From NCBI RefSeq assembly GCF_001787335.1, contig NZ_CP014677.1, positions 1-64,000 of the forward strand: 64,000 nt of DNA, in the 5' to 3' direction. The notes under the pieces are model-generated. The model did not search any database. It was not told the origin of the DNA and was given only the letters and a program-made list of their open reading frames with translations. The translations under genes were made by a program, and so were the position numbers. Below are positions 61,526 to 64,000 of the stretch, piece by piece. The stretch comes from Kozakia baliensis. GTDB taxonomy: Bacteria > Pseudomonadota > Alphaproteobacteria > Acetobacterales > Acetobacteraceae. The stretch's first letter is position 1, and each line of letters opens with the position of its first letter.

Positions 61526-61713
61526 GTCCCCCTCGCCACGATGAGCCTTGCGCCCGTCGCGAGATGGCGTTGTGCCGCCTGATGCAGTCTATCCGGCAGC
61601 ACACGACGGCTCATGGCCATCGCATGGCCAGGAATGCGGATGGACCAGCAATCGGCAAGACCCCCCAATTCCAGGCGCGTTATGCATTTATCGGCTGAAT
61701 TAACGTCGGACAT
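61526..61713 (-). pseudogene. Unrecognised gene fragment cut by the IS481 insertion
   Basis: From ATG 61713 a frame reads 'LELGGLADCWSIRIPGHAMA', 'MSRRVLPDRLHQAAQRHLAT' and 'GARLIVARGTLA' into the target duplication. Beyond the IS481 element the same frame resumes for about 12 codons ('AIEAALHQALT', 58857 down to 58823) until the IS5 end. It is therefore an older gene split by both elements. I do not recognise the family. Confidence 0.5.
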
Positions 61714-61724
61714 AACAAGAACAT

Positions 61725-62150
61725 CTATTTAGCTTGATGATATGTTATACCACCGACTATATTCTTTGACCGATATGAGCCCATTGTCTGAGGCCGATGG
61801 ATCGCATGGTATCTGGCAAGGCGACGAGATTGTTCCACGCGGCGCAGGCGGTGTCGATGATGTGGGCGAGGTCGTCGAATACGGTGTGGATAGCCAGTTG
61901 GCGCGGAGGAACTCTGCCAGACATTCTCGACCGGGTTCAGCTCGGGGGCGCGTGACGGCAGGAAGATCAGGCTGACATTGCGCGGCAGCCTGAGTTTGGG
62001 TGTCGTATGCCAACCGGCGCGATCGAGCAGGATTGCTGCATGGGCTCCCCGGGCCACACGGCGCGAGATTTCGTCGAGATGCAGTTGCATGCTAGCCGTG
62101 CCAGTAAACGGCAACACTAGGCCTGCCGCCTTACCGAGTGAGTGGACTTG
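61725..62150 (-). pseudogene. IS630-family transposase, C-terminal fragment
   Basis: 'GLVLPFTGTASMQLHLDEIS', 'AAILLDRAGWHTTPKL' (second Asp) and 'LIFLPSRAPELNPVENVWQ' (Glu, P-E-L-N-P-x-E-x-x-W) are typical IS630. The frame then shifts near 61920 ('FLRANWLSTPY' in another frame). The first half, with the first Asp, is missing where the IS3 copy abuts. A different IS630 subtype from the element at 37826. Confidence 0.85.
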
Positions 62151-62189
62151 CGACAGTTTTGTGCCGGTATGTAATCCTGTTAGGCGGCT

Positions 62190-63065
62190 TTAGCCTCGAA
62201 AGCGAAAGGGCTGATGTTGCCGAGATATGAATGGCACCGTCGCGGGTTGTAGAAGCCGTTGACGTACTGGAAAATGGCGGCAGTTGCCTGCCGCCGTGTG
62301 GGCCATGTCTGTCGCCAGAGATTTCGGCCTTCAGACTTTTGAAGAAGGTCTCCACGGCGGCATTGTCGAAGCAGTTTCCCTTGCCGGACATGGATGGCAC
62401 CATCCTGCATTCCGTCAGTTTCTTCTGGAAATCGTGTGAGCAATATTGGCTGCAATACCAAAGGAATGACGGCTGTCGGTCGTGACTTTATGCCGGCGTG
62501 TGCGCACAGGACGGATGCCGTTGACTTTCATCAGCCGTCCGACGCGACGCTCACCGACATTGAGCCCCGCCTCTTTGAGTTCCGCGGTCATCCGGGGACG
62601 GCCATAGGTTTGATTGCTCAGGGCATAATGCTCCCGGATATGCGCCAGGACCTTCAGGTCGGTTGCGCTGACGTTGGCAAACGGGTCTGGAAATCCAGGC
62701 GCGATAGCCGCGTGTGGAGACTCGCAAAACCCGACACAGTCTGTCGATGGACCAGCGGTCACGATGCTCACAGATGAAGGCGAACCTCATGGCTTTTGTC
62801 TCGCGAAGAACTGCGTGGCCTTTTTTAAGATTTCCCTCTCCTCCCGCAGGACGCGGTTCTCAAGGCGCAAACGCTCGTTCTCACGGGCCAGGTCTGCCTG
62901 TGGTTCAGGTGTTGACAGATCGGCGGTTCGATACTGCGAAACCCAATGTCCCAGCGTCGATTTGCCAATCCCCAGATCAGTTGCCACCCGCTTGCGGGAC
63001 AGACCGCTGTTCAGGGCAATCCTCACCGCCTCACGGCGAAATTCTTTCGTTTGTTTCACAGCCAT
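62190..63065 (-). pseudogene. IS3-family transposase (OrfA intact, OrfB with internal deletion)
   Basis: OrfA is 62787-63065 (ATG 63065, 92 residues): 'MAVKQTKEFRREAVRIALNS', HTH 'GIGKSTLGHWVSQY' and zipper 'ENERLRLENRVLREEREILK'. OrfB starts 'MRFAFICEHRDRWSIDRLCR' (62790), shifts frame near 62700, continues 'TYGRPRMTAELKEAGLNVGE' and '[14 protein letters not shown]', then jumps to '[20 protein letters not shown]' with '[14 protein letters not shown]'. About 110 residues with the first two catalytic Asp are deleted, and the end is frameshifted. Inactive. Confidence 0.85.
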
Positions 63066-63185
63066 GATCTCGTGCCTCTCCTGATCAAGCTTAAAACGCT
63101 CAATGCACCGGAACAAAATCGTCACAAGTCCATGTTCCATGGGTTAGAGATGGCGCCGCAGCATTCCCAAAGGTGTGACCTTGAA

Positions 63186-64000
63186 TTATGAGGCTTCGAT
63201 GCTTTCATCCAGCAAGCGAAGAAGCACGTCCCTCAAATTTTCCAAAGATTTCCGTCTTTGCTCGTTAATTTCCGATGGATGCATCTCCATCAACGCCAGA
63301 GCAACACGCGAGATAGTGCGAGCCGTTGGTGGCCTCACTTTTGCCTCACGCCGTATTCGTGAATAGGTCGCCGTAGTAGGGTTTTTTTCTTCTCGTTGTC
63401 GTGCGGCAACTTCTCTCAAACGCGAAAAAGGTAGTTCTCCATTTAATGCAGATTCCAATAAAGCATTACGTTCCACGTTATCTGGAAGACGGGCCAACTC
63501 GATCAGCAGATTTCGAGCGGGCTGCTGTTCTGAATTCAGAACAGCAGCTTTTATATCGGCCGGGAGTTTAGCAATCGCAAGCATGCCATTAATATCGGAT
63601 GCGCTGCGGCTCAACTTCTTTGCAAGCTGCCGCTGCGTCCATTTATACCTTGAAGCGAGCAGACTAATTCCATTGGCTTCTTCGATTGGATTGAGGTCTT
63701 CTCGATGAAGATTCTCGACTAGAGACGCTACATCATGTTCGACTGTGTGTTCTATAGCGAGCAATCTCGTAAGACCTGCACGTTGCGCCGCCCGCAAACG
63801 TCGCTCGCCAGCAACGATTATATAGCAGCCTCTTTTTTTAGCGTCGGGTCTTACGAGTACTGGCTGCAATTGCCCATGTTCTTTAAGGCTTTGTGCTAAT
63901 TCTTCGATATGTTCTTCAGTAAAGACTTTCCTAGCCTGATCAGGATCTGGTTCGACTCGATTGATATCAAGCTCGAAACTATGATTAAGATCGGTGTCAT
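63186..64000 (-). CDS. parB: ParB-family partition protein, partial (5' end outside window)
   Basis: About 270 residues are visible and the frame runs off the right edge. 'INRVEPDPDQARKVFTEEHI', 'ELAQSLKEHGQLQPVLVRPD', the ParB box 'IIVAGERRLRAAQRAGL' and 'LVENLHREDLNPIEEANGIS' are the N-terminal CTP-binding domain. 'YKWTQRQLAKKLSRSASDIN' is the helix-turn-helix. It binds parS sites for chromosome or plasmid segregation. The C-terminal part is not the usual dimer domain sequence of chromosomal ParB as far as I can tell, so a plasmid-type ParB is possible. ParA is not in view. Confidence 0.88.
   Translation of the reverse strand, partial: DTDLNHSFELDINRVEPDPDQARKVFTEEHIEELAQSLKEHGQLQPVLVRPDAKKRGCYIIVAGERRLRAAQRAGLTRLLAIEHTVEHDVASLVENLHREDLNPIEEANGISLLASRYKWTQRQLAKKLSRSASDINGMLAIAKLPADIKAAVLNSEQQPARNLLIELARLPDNVERNALLESALNGELPFSRLREVAARQREEKNPTTATYSRIRREAKVRPPTARTISRVALALMEMHPSEINEQRRKSLENLRDVLLRLLDESIEAS

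Noticed and set aside
1-64000. CRISPR array, tRNA or rRNA genes
   Set aside because: No regularly spaced repeats and no cloverleaf or rRNA signature noticed by eye on either strand; short RNAs could still be missed.

Overview
The window looks like a chromosome or large plasmid segment from an acetic acid bacterium (Acetobacteraceae; an Asaia/Kozakia/Komagataeibacter-type organism is my guess). The evidence is a fused bcsAB with bcsC, bcsD and a CcpA-like accessory gene, the hopanoid C-3 methylase HpnR, an alpha-amino acid ester hydrolase of the type known from Acetobacter, and many TonB receptors, periplasmic oxidoreductases and c-type cytochromes. I saw no tRNA, rRNA or CRISPR array.

Layout. 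1-2200: end of a type II secretion cluster (gspH partial, gspI, gspJ, a GspC-like protein) with a decayed P-type ATPase tail inside it. 2400-5600: exported phosphoesterase plus di-heme cytochrome c peroxidase. 5640-6433: decayed aldo/keto reductase and M81 (MlrC-like) genes. 6780-18000: a complete N-acetylglucosamine (chitin oligosaccharide or murein sugar) utilisation locus. It holds a TonB receptor, nagB, GH20 hexosaminidase, cutC, a ROK repressor, a ROK GlcNAc kinase, an MFS transporter and nagA, with a repeated motif in both divergent control regions.

18300-31750: a compact locus that I read as a system for scavenging D-amino acid-containing peptides or amides. It holds a LysR regulator, two penicillin-binding-protein-like serine hydrolases, a DadA-type dehydrogenase, an S9 peptidase, a Tat-exported D-amino-acid-oxidase-like flavoprotein whose motif order is permuted, a small c-type cytochrome, an alpha-amino acid ester hydrolase and a TonB receptor. 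The first five + strand enzyme and regulator genes from 19328 to 25486 overlap end to end and suggest one transcript.

31980-38800: IS3 and IS630 remnants around two small membrane proteins, a MocR-type regulator with palindromic candidate operators, and hpnR. 39120-53800: the cellulose locus on the minus strand (cmcAx/bcsZ broken by a frameshift inside a perfect hairpin, ccpA-like, bcsQ, bcsAB, bcsC, bcsD). Next to it are a globin-coupled diguanylate cyclase and a PAS-GGDEF-EAL protein, which would tie cellulose synthesis to c-di-GMP and possibly oxygen. 53950-56650: decayed aldehyde dehydrogenase and a second phosphoesterase paralogue. 56650-63100: insertion-sequence graveyard (IS110, IS5, IS481 with a nested intact IS110-family element, IS630, IS3). 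63186-end: 3' part of a parB-like gene.

Gene calls rest on motif recognition from the translated sequence. No database search was possible.
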